This document shows, one piece after another, positions 19,049 to 27,549 of a stretch of DNA of 53,571 nucleotides. A model generated the notes under the pieces. That model saw only the letters and a program-made list of their open reading frames with translations. It was not told where the DNA came from and made no database searches. The stretch spans positions 1 through 53,571 of the forward strand of contig JANYKC010000089.1 of NCBI GenBank assembly GCA_025358255.1, given 5' to 3'. Source of the DNA: Spirochaetaceae bacterium. GTDB lineage: Bacteria; Spirochaetota; Spirochaetia; Treponematales; Rectinemataceae. The first letter of the stretch is position 1, and every line of letters begins with the position of its first letter. Position numbers and translations under genes: made by a program.

Positions 19049-20502
19049 TCCGGCAGCCAGGCCGCGCGCGGCACCACTATGGTGAAGCGTGCGCCGCCGC
19101 CGGGAACCGACGACGCGTCCAGGCTCCAGCCATGGCCCGTGATCACCGAGCGGGCGATGTAGAGACCAAGCCCGTTGCCCTCGCCTTCCCGAGCGCCACC
19201 GCCCCGGTAGAAGGGCTCGAAGACCTGCTCGCGTTCGGCCTCCGGGATGCCCGGGCCTTCGTCGTCGACCTCGATCATGAGGCCGATGCCGCGGCCGCCG
19301 CTTGCGCCCCGCCTAGCGCCGAGGCTGACCGTGGAGCCCTGCGGGCAATAGCGAAAGGCGTTCGAGAGGATGTTCTCGAAGGCGCGGCGAAGCAGGGCGG
19401 GATCGCCCAGGACGATGAGCCCTGCCGCCGCGTCCAGCCGATGTTCGAGGCGCTTGCCGGCTAGTTGCGCATCCTCCGCGAGCTCGCGCGACAGGTCCTG
19501 GAGGAAGGGCAAGAGCTCGAGGCGCCCGAAGCCCTGCCGCCATTCCCCCGTTTCCATCCGCGCGAATTCAAGGAGGCCCTGGATGCGGCTCTCAAGGAGA
19601 CGGGTCTTCCCCTGCATGATCCCCACGTAGCGCGCGAGGGTTTCCGGTTCCGCCGCAAGGCCGTCCTCCACTGCCTCCAGATAGCCCCCTATAGAGGTGA
19701 GAGGCGTGCGAAGGTCATGCGACACGGCTGCGAGGAATCGGGCGCGGCGATCTCGATCGCCTCTCAAGGTGGCACGCATCCTGTCCATAGCCTCGGAAAG
19801 CGCCTGAATCTCCCGCACACCCCGCACCATGACCGCCGAATCGAGGTCCCCCGCCGCGATGGCGCCGGCTGACCGCTCGAGGCGCATCACCGCCCGGCCA
19901 AGGAGGGCGGCCACGCCGGCTCCGGCAAGGACCGCGAAGAGCGCGAGCACGCCGAGGAAGAGCAGGCGATAGAGGGCATTGTCCCTTGTTTCGCCTTTCC
20001 GGAGATCGAGCGGCGGAAGGAACGCGTAATAGCTGCCGAGGACCGCCCCCCCCTCCTCCACGGTTTCCGCGTAATAGCAGCCGGCAGGAGGAAGGCCGGC
20101 CGAAGGGGGCGCAAGGCGTCCGGAGGAAGGAGCCGCGAAATGGGAGGCCGAATAGGCGGCGATGCGCCCGTCGGCAAGCGCTCCTCCCACCTCGATGCCT
20201 GCGATATTGGAGAGCAGCACGCGGCCTGACAGGTCGACGACGACCAACTCGAGCCAGGGGGGAGCCACATAGGCATCCCTCGCGCGCAAGCCGCCCTTTC
20301 CATCGGCCTCGACGGCGCGCCTGACTTCCTGGTTTACGCTCACGAAACGCATGATGGGCTGTTCGTTGATGCCGCCTGAGATCAGGAACGTCACCAGGAA
20401 GAAAATGGCGGCGGGAAAGGCCAGTACGCCAAAAGCGAGTCCGGTGAGGAGGGCCCGTATTCCAGGAGGACGGGAGTGGAAGCGGCGGACTTGCGCGTTC
20501 AT
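19045..20502 (-). CDS. Sensor histidine kinase
   Basis: A 485-residue inner-membrane kinase. Transmembrane helices lie at about residues 17-42 and 179-201, enclosing a periplasmic sensor of about 135 residues. A HAMP linker (about 203-255) precedes the HisKA box FLAAVSHDLRTPLTS with phospho-acceptor H262, then N-box N377/N381, the DDEGPGIP box near 413-420 and GNGLGL near 442-447, so all catalytic motifs are intact. The start ATG overlaps the response-regulator stop as ATGA, so the pair is co-translated. The signal is unknown. The neighbouring divergent Lol-like operon is a plausible target of the pair. Confidence 0.94.
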   Translation of the reverse strand: MNAQVRRFHSRPPGIRALLTGLAFGVLAFPAAIFFLVTFLISGGINEQPIMRFVSVNQEVRRAVEADGKGGLRARDAYVAPPWLELVVVDLSGRVLLSNIAGIEVGGALADGRIAAYSASHFAAPSSGRLAPPSAGLPPAGCYYAETVEEGGAVLGSYYAFLPPLDLRKGETRDNALYRLLFLGVLALFAVLAGAGVAALLGRAVMRLERSAGAIAAGDLDSAVMVRGVREIQALSEAMDRMRATLRGDRDRRARFLAAVSHDLRTPLTSIGGYLEAVEDGLAAEPETLARYVGIMQGKTRLLESRIQGLLEFARMETGEWRQGFGRLELLPFLQDLSRELAEDAQLAGKRLEHRLDAAAGLIVLGDPALLRRAFENILSNAFRYCPQGSTVSLGARRGASGGRGIGLMIEVDDEGPGIPEAEREQVFEPFYRGGGAREGEGNGLGLYIARSVITGHGWSLDASSVPGGGARFTIVVPRAAWLPE

Positions 20503-21194
20503 GATCGCCCAGCCGCACGCACGAAACGGTAGCCGGAACCCGGGACCGTCTGGATGAAGCGTTGCGCCTGCGGGCCTGTCTCCATCTTGCGCCTCACGCG
20601 CTGCACGTGGACGGCGACCGTGGACAGGTCCCCGTGCTCGAGTCCCCAGACGCTGCGATAGAGCTCATCGGCGGAAAAGCTCCGCCCTTCGTTCCGCGCG
20701 AGGAAGGCGATAAGCTCGAACTCGCGCTTGGAAAGGGGGACGCGTTCGCCCTCACGCTCCAGGAGGCGCCCCCCGAAATCGAGGACAAAGGGGCCGAAGG
20801 AGAGCCTCTCGGGTTCGGGGCTCGCATAGGAGGCGCGGCGCAGCTGGGCGTACACCCGGGCAACAAGGACACGGGGGGAGAAGGGCTTGGACACAAAGTC
20901 GTCCGCCCCCAGTCCTAGGCCCGCCACCTTGTCCTCGTCCGATTCGCGGGCGGAGACGATGATGACGGGCGACAGGCTCTTTTCGCGGAAGCGGCGGAGA
21001 AATTCGAGGCCGTCGGCCCCGGGAAGGCCAAGGTCGAGGAGGACAAGGTCCGGAGGAAGGATGGCGATCTGGGCTTCGGCCTCTTCGGAGGACAAGGCCA
21101 GCGCGACGATGGCGCCGTCACGGGCAAGATAGGCGGCCATGAGTTCAGCGATCTCCCTATCGTCTTCCACCACAAGGATCCTGGCTCCGGCCAT
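20499..21194 (-). CDS. OmpR/PhoB-type response regulator
   Basis: A 231-residue transcription regulator. The receiver domain shows ILVVEDD, phospho-acceptor aspartate D54 in LVLLDLGLPG, and the switch lysine in VSKPFSP. The winged-helix domain shows PLSKREFELIAFLARN and VHVQRVRRKM, ending GSGYRFVRA. ATG 21194 is preferred over an upstream GTG at 21212, which has no ribosome-binding site. It is the first gene of the two-component operon, and the 220-base region to 21415 is a shared divergent promoter region. Confidence 0.95.
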   Translation of the reverse strand: MAGARILVVEDDREIAELMAAYLARDGAIVALALSSEEAEAQIAILPPDLVLLDLGLPGADGLEFLRRFREKSLSPVIIVSARESDEDKVAGLGLGADDFVSKPFSPRVLVARVYAQLRRASYASPEPERLSFGPFVLDFGGRLLEREGERVPLSKREFELIAFLARNEGRSFSADELYRSVWGLEHGDLSTVAVHVQRVRRKMETGPQAQRFIQTVPGSGYRFVRAAGRS

Positions 21195-21414
21195 TCCGCT
21201 ATTTTCGTCCACAAGGAGGAGTATAGGGTGTCTTTCTCCGGCGCTCCATCCTCATGCCCATGAACGGCCGATGAATTCCGTCCACGCGGCTTGCACGAAG
21301 GCCTTCTTCGCCTTGATCCCTCCTGCCCGACCTCTGTATCTTTCAATTTAGATTCTCGGCGCGCCGCCTCTTCGGGAAAGCGTAGCGGCACGCGCGAACA
21401 CGCAAGGAGACACC

Positions 21415-22161
21415 ATGGTTATCGTCGAGCTCCAGAATGTCAGGAAGGTCTATCCCCTCGGAAAGGTCGAAGTCGAAGCGGTCAAGGGCGTCTCCTTTTC
21501 CATCGAAAAGGGCGACTTCATCTCCATCGCCGGCCCCTCGGGGTCAGGCAAGACCACCATCCTCAACATGATCGGCTGCGTGGACCGGCCCACCGCGGGA
21601 ACCGTCCTCATCGCCGACAAGGCCACGAAGGACCTGACGGACAAGGCCCTGACGACGCTCCGGCACGAGACACTCGGCTTCATCTTCCAATCCTTCAACC
21701 TCATACCCGTCCTCAATGTCCGCGAGAACATCGAGTTCCCCCTCCTCCTTGGGAAGTCCAGGCTCCAGAAAAAGGAGAAGGAAGAGTGGATCGACTATCT
21801 CATAGAGGAGGTCGGGCTCTCCCAGTGGAAAAACCACCGCTCCAACGAGCTTTCCGGCGGCCAGCGCCAGCGGGTGGCCATAGCGCGCGCCCTAGTCACC
21901 AAGCCGTCCATCGTCCTCGCCGACGAGCCGACCGCGAACCTTGATTCGGTCACCGGCGAGCAGATCCTCGAGCTCATGAAGAAGATCAACCGCGAGATGC
22001 AGACGACCTTCATCTTCTCCACCCATGACGCCAAGATCGTCAACATAGCCGACCACGTCATCCGCCTCTCGGATGGCCTCGTCACCGAGAACCTCAGGAA
22101 AGGCGAGCATGTCACGGCCTCCCAGGTTGGCCTGGACACCGCCGAAGGCGGGAGGGTCTAA
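21415..22161 (+). CDS. ABC transporter ATP-binding protein, LolD/MacB type
   Basis: A 248-residue ATPase with Walker A GPSGSGKTT, the Q-loop region FIFQSFNLIPVLNVRENIEFP typical of LolD/MacB/FtsE proteins, signature LSGGQRQRVAIARAL, and Walker B VLADEPTANLDS. It would power the two FtsX-fold permeases that follow (5 and 12 bases between genes). An AAGGAGA site precedes the ATG. This is the first gene of a five-gene operon. Confidence 0.95.
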   Translation: MVIVELQNVRKVYPLGKVEVEAVKGVSFSIEKGDFISIAGPSGSGKTTILNMIGCVDRPTAGTVLIADKATKDLTDKALTTLRHETLGFIFQSFNLIPVLNVRENIEFPLLLGKSRLQKKEKEEWIDYLIEEVGLSQWKNHRSNELSGGQRQRVAIARALVTKPSIVLADEPTANLDSVTGEQILELMKKINREMQTTFIFSTHDAKIVNIADHVIRLSDGLVTENLRKGEHVTASQVGLDTAEGGRV

Positions 22162-22166
22162 GCGCA

Positions 22167-23612
22167 ATGCCGGTACTCATTCGGATAGCCTTCAGGAACC
22201 TCCTGGAGCATAAGTCCAAGACCCTCATAATCGGCATCCTCCTGGCCTTGGGTGTCATCATCCTCATCGTCGGCAATGCCTTCATGGACACGGCGGCCAA
22301 GGGAGTCAAGGACACCTTCATCGCCAACTACACCGGCGACGTCTTCGTCTCGGGGAAGTCCACGAATGGCAAGGTCAGCCTTTTCGGCGTGCAGGCCCCG
22401 GGCGGCCAGGAGACCACTCCGGTGCTGCCCTACTACGACAAGATAGTCGCAAAGCTCGCCTCCATGCCCCAGGTGGAGCTCACGGCGGGCCAGGTGACGG
22501 GCTTTGGCCTGGCCACCCTCAAGGACGGCGAGGAGCAGACCTTCGCCCTCCTGTTCGGGGTGGACCCCGAGAACTACCGCAGGCTTTTCGACCAGGTCCA
22601 CATCGCCGAAGGCAGCTTCATCGAACCCGGGAAGGAAGGCCTTGTCATCTCGAAGAAGGCCCTTGAGCGCTTCAGCAAGCAATTGAAGAAAGACGTAAAG
22701 ATCGGCGACAACATCACCCTCACCGGCATGGGCAAGGCCGGCTTCAAGATCCGCAGCATTCCCCTGGTCGGCCTCGTGGACTACAAGACCGACAGCGAGG
22801 CCACTGATTTCATCTCCTATGTGGACGTGAACACCCTCAGGATCCTCCAGGGCCTGACCCTGGGCAATGACGAGGACACTCCGGTGACCGATGAGCAGAA
22901 AGCCCTCCTCGCCGCGACCAACGAAGACGACCTCTTCGGAGCCGAGGTGATCGTCTCGGGAAAGTCCACCGCCAAGGTGGAGGCTCCCAAGCCGGTGGCG
23001 GTGCGCAAGGCAGCAGTGGCCGACACCGGGGCATGGCAGTTCATCCTCGTGCGTCTCAAGAAAGCCGGAGCCGCCCCCCTCGTGGTGGCCGAGCTCAACC
23101 GCTTCTTCGCCGCCGAAGGAATCGCCGCCCAGGCGGGCGACTGGAAGGCGGCGGCCGGCCCCTTCGCGCAGAGCATCGACGTGGTCCGCATCGTTTTCGA
23201 CGTCGCCATCATCATCGTCGCAATCGTCGCCGTCATCATCATGATGAACACCCTCGTGATCTCGGTCATCGAGCGGACCGGGGAGATAGGCACGATGCGC
23301 GCCTTGGGGGCCCAGAAACCCTTCATCAGGAAGATGTTCCTCATCGAGACCATAGCGATAGCGATTGTCTTCGGCCTCGTGGGAATGGCCCTGGGCTTCG
23401 GAATAATCGGCGGACTCAACGCCCTCCACATCGAGGCGTCGAACGCCTTCCTCAAGATCCTCTTCGCGGGGAACTTCCTTCACGCGGCGGTCAATCCGAT
23501 GTCAGTCGTCTCAAGCCTCATCCTCGTGATGCTCGTGGCCGTCGTCGCCCACCTCTACCCCGTGGCTGTCGCCCTCAAGATCGAGCCCGTCCGGGCCATG
23601 CAGACCGAGTAG
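22167..23612 (+). CDS. FtsX/LolC-type ABC permease 1
   Basis: A 481-residue inner-membrane protein with one N-terminal helix (residues 19-40), a large periplasmic MacB-PCD-like domain (about 45-345) and three C-terminal helices (about 350-470) with the ERTGEIGTMRALGA coupling motif. This is the four-helix layout of LolC/LolE and MacB mechanotransmission permeases, which act on substrates in the periplasm or outer leaflet. The periplasmic domain contains a linker with NEDDLFGAEV, similar to DDELFGSEEV in the outer-membrane protein of the same operon. Confidence 0.9.
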   Translation: MPVLIRIAFRNLLEHKSKTLIIGILLALGVIILIVGNAFMDTAAKGVKDTFIANYTGDVFVSGKSTNGKVSLFGVQAPGGQETTPVLPYYDKIVAKLASMPQVELTAGQVTGFGLATLKDGEEQTFALLFGVDPENYRRLFDQVHIAEGSFIEPGKEGLVISKKALERFSKQLKKDVKIGDNITLTGMGKAGFKIRSIPLVGLVDYKTDSEATDFISYVDVNTLRILQGLTLGNDEDTPVTDEQKALLAATNEDDLFGAEVIVSGKSTAKVEAPKPVAVRKAAVADTGAWQFILVRLKKAGAAPLVVAELNRFFAAEGIAAQAGDWKAAAGPFAQSIDVVRIVFDVAIIIVAIVAVIIMMNTLVISVIERTGEIGTMRALGAQKPFIRKMFLIETIAIAIVFGLVGMALGFGIIGGLNALHIEASNAFLKILFAGNFLHAAVNPMSVVSSLILVMLVAVVAHLYPVAVALKIEPVRAMQTE

Positions 23613-23624
23613 GAGGAGCGCCTT

Positions 23625-24932
23625 ATGGAAATCGCAAAGCTGGCACTACGCAATCTCACCCGCCAGAAAAAACGCACCCTCCTGCTCGGTGGCGCTGTCG
23701 CCTTCGGCCTCATGATCGTGACCGTCATCAACGGCTTCGCCGCGGCCTTCGTCAAGAACGTCAGCGAGAATTTCGCCAACCTGGCGGCTGGCCACGTCTT
23801 CGTCGAAGGCGTGGAAAAATCCGCGACCGGGAAAGAGATTTCGATCGTCCACGACGACAACGCCATCATGAAAGCGGCCCTGGAGGCGAAGATCCCCGCC
23901 AAGTACATCACCAAGAGGTCAAGCTTCCAGAGCACCCTCCTGTACGCGGGGAAGACCGCCCAGCTCCAGGTGTCCGGCGTCGACTTCGCGAGCGAGACCT
24001 TCCTCCCCGACCGCCTCGTGTTCAAGCAAGGCGGGATCGAGGGGATGGACGACCGGCAGGGCGTGATCATCTCCGAACCGATCGCCAAGCGCCTCGGCGT
24101 GGAGCCGGGGGACCGCATCCTCGTCCAGATGAAGACCTATACGGGCCAGCAGAACGTCGGCGAATTCGCGGTCGCGGGCATCACCTTCGACGCGGGGATC
24201 TTCGGGAACATGTCGGGCTACGCGAACAAGTCCTACGTGAACGAGCTCCTCAACCTGGCATCCGACGACTACCAGGCCGTGGGCTTCTACCTACCCTCCC
24301 TCGAGGGCATGGACAAGTACGGCGCCGACCTGAGGGCAGCGCTCAAGGAGAAGGTCCAGGTCTTCGAAAAAAACACGGCCACCAACGAGAACCCGATACG
24401 CGCGATGATGGAATCGAGCAAGAAGGAGACCTGGGTCGGCACCAAGTACAGGGTCTTCACGCTCAACGACATGCTTTCCCAGGTGCAGCAGATCGTCAAT
24501 GTCCTCAACACCGTGAGCCTCATCATCCTCATCATCCTCTTCGTGATCATCATGGTGGGCATCACGAACACCTTCCGGATCATCATGTACGAGCGCATCC
24601 GGGAGATCGGCACCATGCGCTCGATGGGCATGCAAAGGGGGGAGGTGCGCAACCTCTTCCTGTTTGAGGCCCTTTTCCTGGCCCTGGGAGGCGCCGTCGC
24701 CGGCCTCGTGCTGGCCTCCATCGCGATGGGCATCGTATCCCTCGTGAATTTCGGCCTCGACACGCCCCTCTTCATAATACTCAAGAACGGCCACATGACC
24801 TTCCGCGTCGAGTTCTGGCGGACCCTCCTTGATGTCGTCATCGTCGCGGTCCTGACCCTCCTCGCCGCCTGGCTTCCCGCCAAGAACGCGGCAAAACTCG
24901 ACCCCGCTGTCGCCCTCCGCACCGCGAAATAA
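23625..24932 (+). CDS. FtsX/LolE-type ABC permease 2
   Basis: A 435-residue paralogue of the preceding permease with the same topology: N-terminal helix (about 20-40), periplasmic domain (45-290), and three helices with YERIREIGTMRSMGM. It is shorter because it lacks the DDLFG-containing linker. An AGGAG site precedes ATG 23625. Two different permeases with one ATPase argue for a heterodimeric LolCDE-like transporter. Confidence 0.9.
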   Translation: MEIAKLALRNLTRQKKRTLLLGGAVAFGLMIVTVINGFAAAFVKNVSENFANLAAGHVFVEGVEKSATGKEISIVHDDNAIMKAALEAKIPAKYITKRSSFQSTLLYAGKTAQLQVSGVDFASETFLPDRLVFKQGGIEGMDDRQGVIISEPIAKRLGVEPGDRILVQMKTYTGQQNVGEFAVAGITFDAGIFGNMSGYANKSYVNELLNLASDDYQAVGFYLPSLEGMDKYGADLRAALKEKVQVFEKNTATNENPIRAMMESSKKETWVGTKYRVFTLNDMLSQVQQIVNVLNTVSLIILIILFVIIMVGITNTFRIIMYERIREIGTMRSMGMQRGEVRNLFLFEALFLALGGAVAGLVLASIAMGIVSLVNFGLDTPLFIILKNGHMTFRVEFWRTLLDVVIVAVLTLLAAWLPAKNAAKLDPAVALRTAK

Positions 24933-24949
24933 GGAGACCCGAAACCACC

Positions 24950-25696
24950 ATGAAACGAATTGCCATCGCGCTTTTCCTGGCCGCCTCCGCCTCGCTCCTC
25001 GCCGCCGCCGGACCCGATTTCAAGTCCATGCTCAAGGCCGTCGACGAGATGGGCGATTTCGGCAAGCAGGATTTCTCGGCTGTCTATTCCATAGTCACCG
25101 AAAAGCCCGGGGAGAACCCGAGCACGACCGAGATCCAGATCTACCGCCGGGATGTCCAGAACCAGTTCGTCATCCTCATCAACAAGCCGGAGAAGCAGAA
25201 AGGCCAAGGATACCTCAAGATAGACGACAACGTCTGGTTCTTCGATCCGGAGAGCGGGAACTTCTCCCATTCCACGATCAAGGAGAACATCCAGAACTCC
25301 CAGGCCAAGAACTCGGACTTCAAGAAGCACACCTTCTCCGAGGACTACGAGATAAGCTCCACCGCGGCCGGCAAGCTGGGCGCCTTCGAGACCTGGATCC
25401 TCGACCTCAAGGCCAGGACCAACGAGGTCTCCTACCAGCACGTGAGGCTCACGATCAGGAAGGATAAATCGGTGCCGCTCAAGGAGGAGGACTACTCCGT
25501 CTCCGAAAAGCTCATGCGCACCGTCCTCTACCTCCCGACCTACGTCGAGGCGGCGGGCAAGCTCATCCCCGCCAAGATCAAGATGATCGATGAGCTCAAC
25601 AAGGGCGAGCAGAGTGTCCTCACGATCTCCAATGTCCGAGTGGGAGCCCTGCCGGACTCCAATTTCACGAAAGCCTTCCTTTCGAGGGCTCAGTAA
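24950..25696 (+). CDS. LolA-superfamily periplasmic carrier protein
   Basis: A 248-residue exported protein with a Sec signal peptide (IAIALFLAASASLLAAAG) and no lipobox. It belongs to the COG2834-type outer-membrane lipoprotein-sorting family: the blocks GYLKIDDNVWFFDPESGNF and the basic/hydrophobic strands around TWILDLKARTN are characteristic. LolA carries lipoproteins across the periplasm; COG2834 members paired with exporters may carry other lipids. An AAGGAGA site precedes the gene, 17 bases after permease 2, between the transporter and the outer-membrane protein. Confidence 0.85.
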   Translation: MKRIAIALFLAASASLLAAAGPDFKSMLKAVDEMGDFGKQDFSAVYSIVTEKPGENPSTTEIQIYRRDVQNQFVILINKPEKQKGQGYLKIDDNVWFFDPESGNFSHSTIKENIQNSQAKNSDFKKHTFSEDYEISSTAAGKLGAFETWILDLKARTNEVSYQHVRLTIRKDKSVPLKEEDYSVSEKLMRTVLYLPTYVEAAGKLIPAKIKMIDELNKGEQSVLTISNVRVGALPDSNFTKAFLSRAQ

Positions 25697-25727
25697 GCCG
25701 GGGCTCGTCCCCCTCAAGGTGGAAACG

Positions 25728-27263
25728 ATGAACATGCCCAGACTGAGCCCGCCTGAAAACAGGAAGCTGCGTTGGCTGCCGGTCGCCCTCATGGGCGCCT
25801 TCCTTGCCCTCGGCGCGGCCACCGCCCAGACCCCCGCCGGAGGGACCGCCTCCTCCGGCGATGACGAGCTCTTCGGTTCAGAAGAGGTGACCCAGGCCGC
25901 GGTCCCCGAGGCCAAGCCCAAGAACGATTTCCTCAAGTACGACCTGGTGAAGGTGGGCGGCTCGATCTCGAGTTCCCTTGGCGGGAGCGCCGGCTGGGAC
26001 GATCCCTGGGGAGGCTCCTTCGACCTCTTCGCCCCCGACTCGACCAGGCTCACTCCCGCGCTCTCGGGAAAGGTCACCCTCGTGGCCAAACCCGTGGAGG
26101 ACTTCGGCGTGAACGCGGACTTCCGCTTCTCCTATCCCTTCGTCTCGAGCGCCACTTACCTGTCGGGAGCTACCTACAAGGCGGACAATCCCTACACGCC
26201 CCTCCTTGTCGATCCCTACGTTTCGACCACCTCAGGAACCATCTCCGCGCCGAACATCAGCATTCGTTCGTTTTATTCGAAGTTCTCCTTCAAGGATTCC
26301 CTCTTCATGAGCTTCGGCAAGCAGCCGATCGCCTGGGGCGTCTCGAAGGGCTTCTTCCAGCCGGCCGACGACATCTTCGCGCTGTCCAGCGTGGACTTCT
26401 CCGACACCGCGGCCGAGCGGGAGGGCCCCTTGGCCTTCAAGGCCATGTACTCGGTGCCGCGCACGATGACGAACTTCTATTTCCTGGCCGGCTTTCCCCA
26501 GTCCACCAATACGAGCGATCCCTACAAGTTCGAGGACGTGAGGCTCGCCCTCAAGGCGGAATTCTCCTTCGGAAACACCGAGCTGGCCCTGGCCGGATTC
26601 TACGGCAAGAACGACAACCCCCGCGCCATCCTCATGGCCACGACGGGCACGGGCGATTTCAATTTCTACGGCGAGGCGATCGCGAAGTACGGAAGCGAGC
26701 GCTATTTCATCGCGAAGAACGGCTCCACCAACGCAAGCCTCTGGACGTCGGCCCAGAAGACCGAGGATTTCTTCTTCACCGGGACCCTTGGGGGCTTTTA
26801 CACGAATTCGGACAGCAATATAACGATCTCGGCCCAGGTCCTCTACAATGGCGAAAGCCAGGGGGAGGTCAGCGCACAGGAGGCCTATTCCTGGTACCTC
26901 CTCCACTCGAGCGAGGCGGACCGCAGCCGCCTGAGCCCCTGGTACGCGGGCATCACCTTCTCCAAGTCCAAGCTCTTCACCGACGACCTCTCGGTGTCCT
27001 TGTACGGCGTCACGAACCTCTCCGACCTTTCCGGCATGATCGTGCCGAGCATCAGCTATGCCTTCACCGACTATTCGAACGTGAAGCTATCCGCCAATTT
27101 CACCTTCGGCGCCGCTGAAGGCGAATTCCTGATCAACGGCCCTGACAACAGGTACATCGCCACCCACTCGGTGCTGACTTCCCTGCCTCCGGTCCTCGCC
27201 TTCGACACCACCCCCGGCGCGGCGGTGAGCCTCACCTTCACATTGGGAGCGGGCAGCTTCTAG
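25728..27263 (+). CDS. Outer-membrane beta-barrel protein
   Basis: A 511-residue exported protein: signal peptide (LPVALMGAFLALGAATAQ), a short acidic segment with DDELFGSEE, then alternating strands typical of a 14-18-stranded barrel and a C-terminal Phe (LGAGSF), the BAM recognition residue. The frame is open far upstream (25590) but overlaps the LolA-like gene; ATG 25728 has AAGGTGGA in front and starts right at a signal peptide. It is the last gene of the Lol-like operon and probably the outer-membrane partner or main cargo. No named family was recognised. Confidence 0.75.
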   Translation: MNMPRLSPPENRKLRWLPVALMGAFLALGAATAQTPAGGTASSGDDELFGSEEVTQAAVPEAKPKNDFLKYDLVKVGGSISSSLGGSAGWDDPWGGSFDLFAPDSTRLTPALSGKVTLVAKPVEDFGVNADFRFSYPFVSSATYLSGATYKADNPYTPLLVDPYVSTTSGTISAPNISIRSFYSKFSFKDSLFMSFGKQPIAWGVSKGFFQPADDIFALSSVDFSDTAAEREGPLAFKAMYSVPRTMTNFYFLAGFPQSTNTSDPYKFEDVRLALKAEFSFGNTELALAGFYGKNDNPRAILMATTGTGDFNFYGEAIAKYGSERYFIAKNGSTNASLWTSAQKTEDFFFTGTLGGFYTNSDSNITISAQVLYNGESQGEVSAQEAYSWYLLHSSEADRSRLSPWYAGITFSKSKLFTDDLSVSLYGVTNLSDLSGMIVPSISYAFTDYSNVKLSANFTFGAAEGEFLINGPDNRYIATHSVLTSLPPVLAFDTTPGAAVSLTFTLGAGSF

Positions 27264-27549
27264 GCCTCCGGGATGAGAGGATGGAGAAGGGCCCACGCAG
27301 GGGGACGCGGAGGCGCAGAGGAAGAAAATGGAGGGAAGAGGGAAGGGCTTGCCTGGATTTCCCTTTTCCATTTCCATTTCCCCTGCTGCGCCTCTTCGAA
27401 CCCTGCGTGGAAACCCCTTTCCATAATTCCGCGATCGCTGCGTGGCACTGGCTTGCCGGTTGCGGGCTGGCCGCTTTTGTGCCTATACTTGGCTTCTCGG
27501 GGCGGATGACGAGCCCCGTCACCAAGGTAGAGAACCGGAGCGAACAGCC
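27264..27549. other. Non-coding interval with fprA promoter
   Basis: A 286-base interval. The left part is purine-rich and holds no terminator that I could see. Near the right end TTGCGG (27460-27465), an 18-base spacer and TATACT (27484-27489) form a reasonable sigma-70 promoter about 60 bases before the flavodiiron gene. Open frames here are shadows. Confidence 0.45.

Noticed and set aside
22158..23483. A 441-codon minus-strand frame opposite permease 1
   Set aside because: Rich in Gly, His and Asp as expected for a shadow frame; the plus-strand permease has clear membrane helices and family motifs.
24287..26089. A 600-codon minus-strand frame opposite permease 2 and the LolA-like gene
   Set aside because: Spans three plus-strand genes and their ribosome-binding sites; no domain or start signal.
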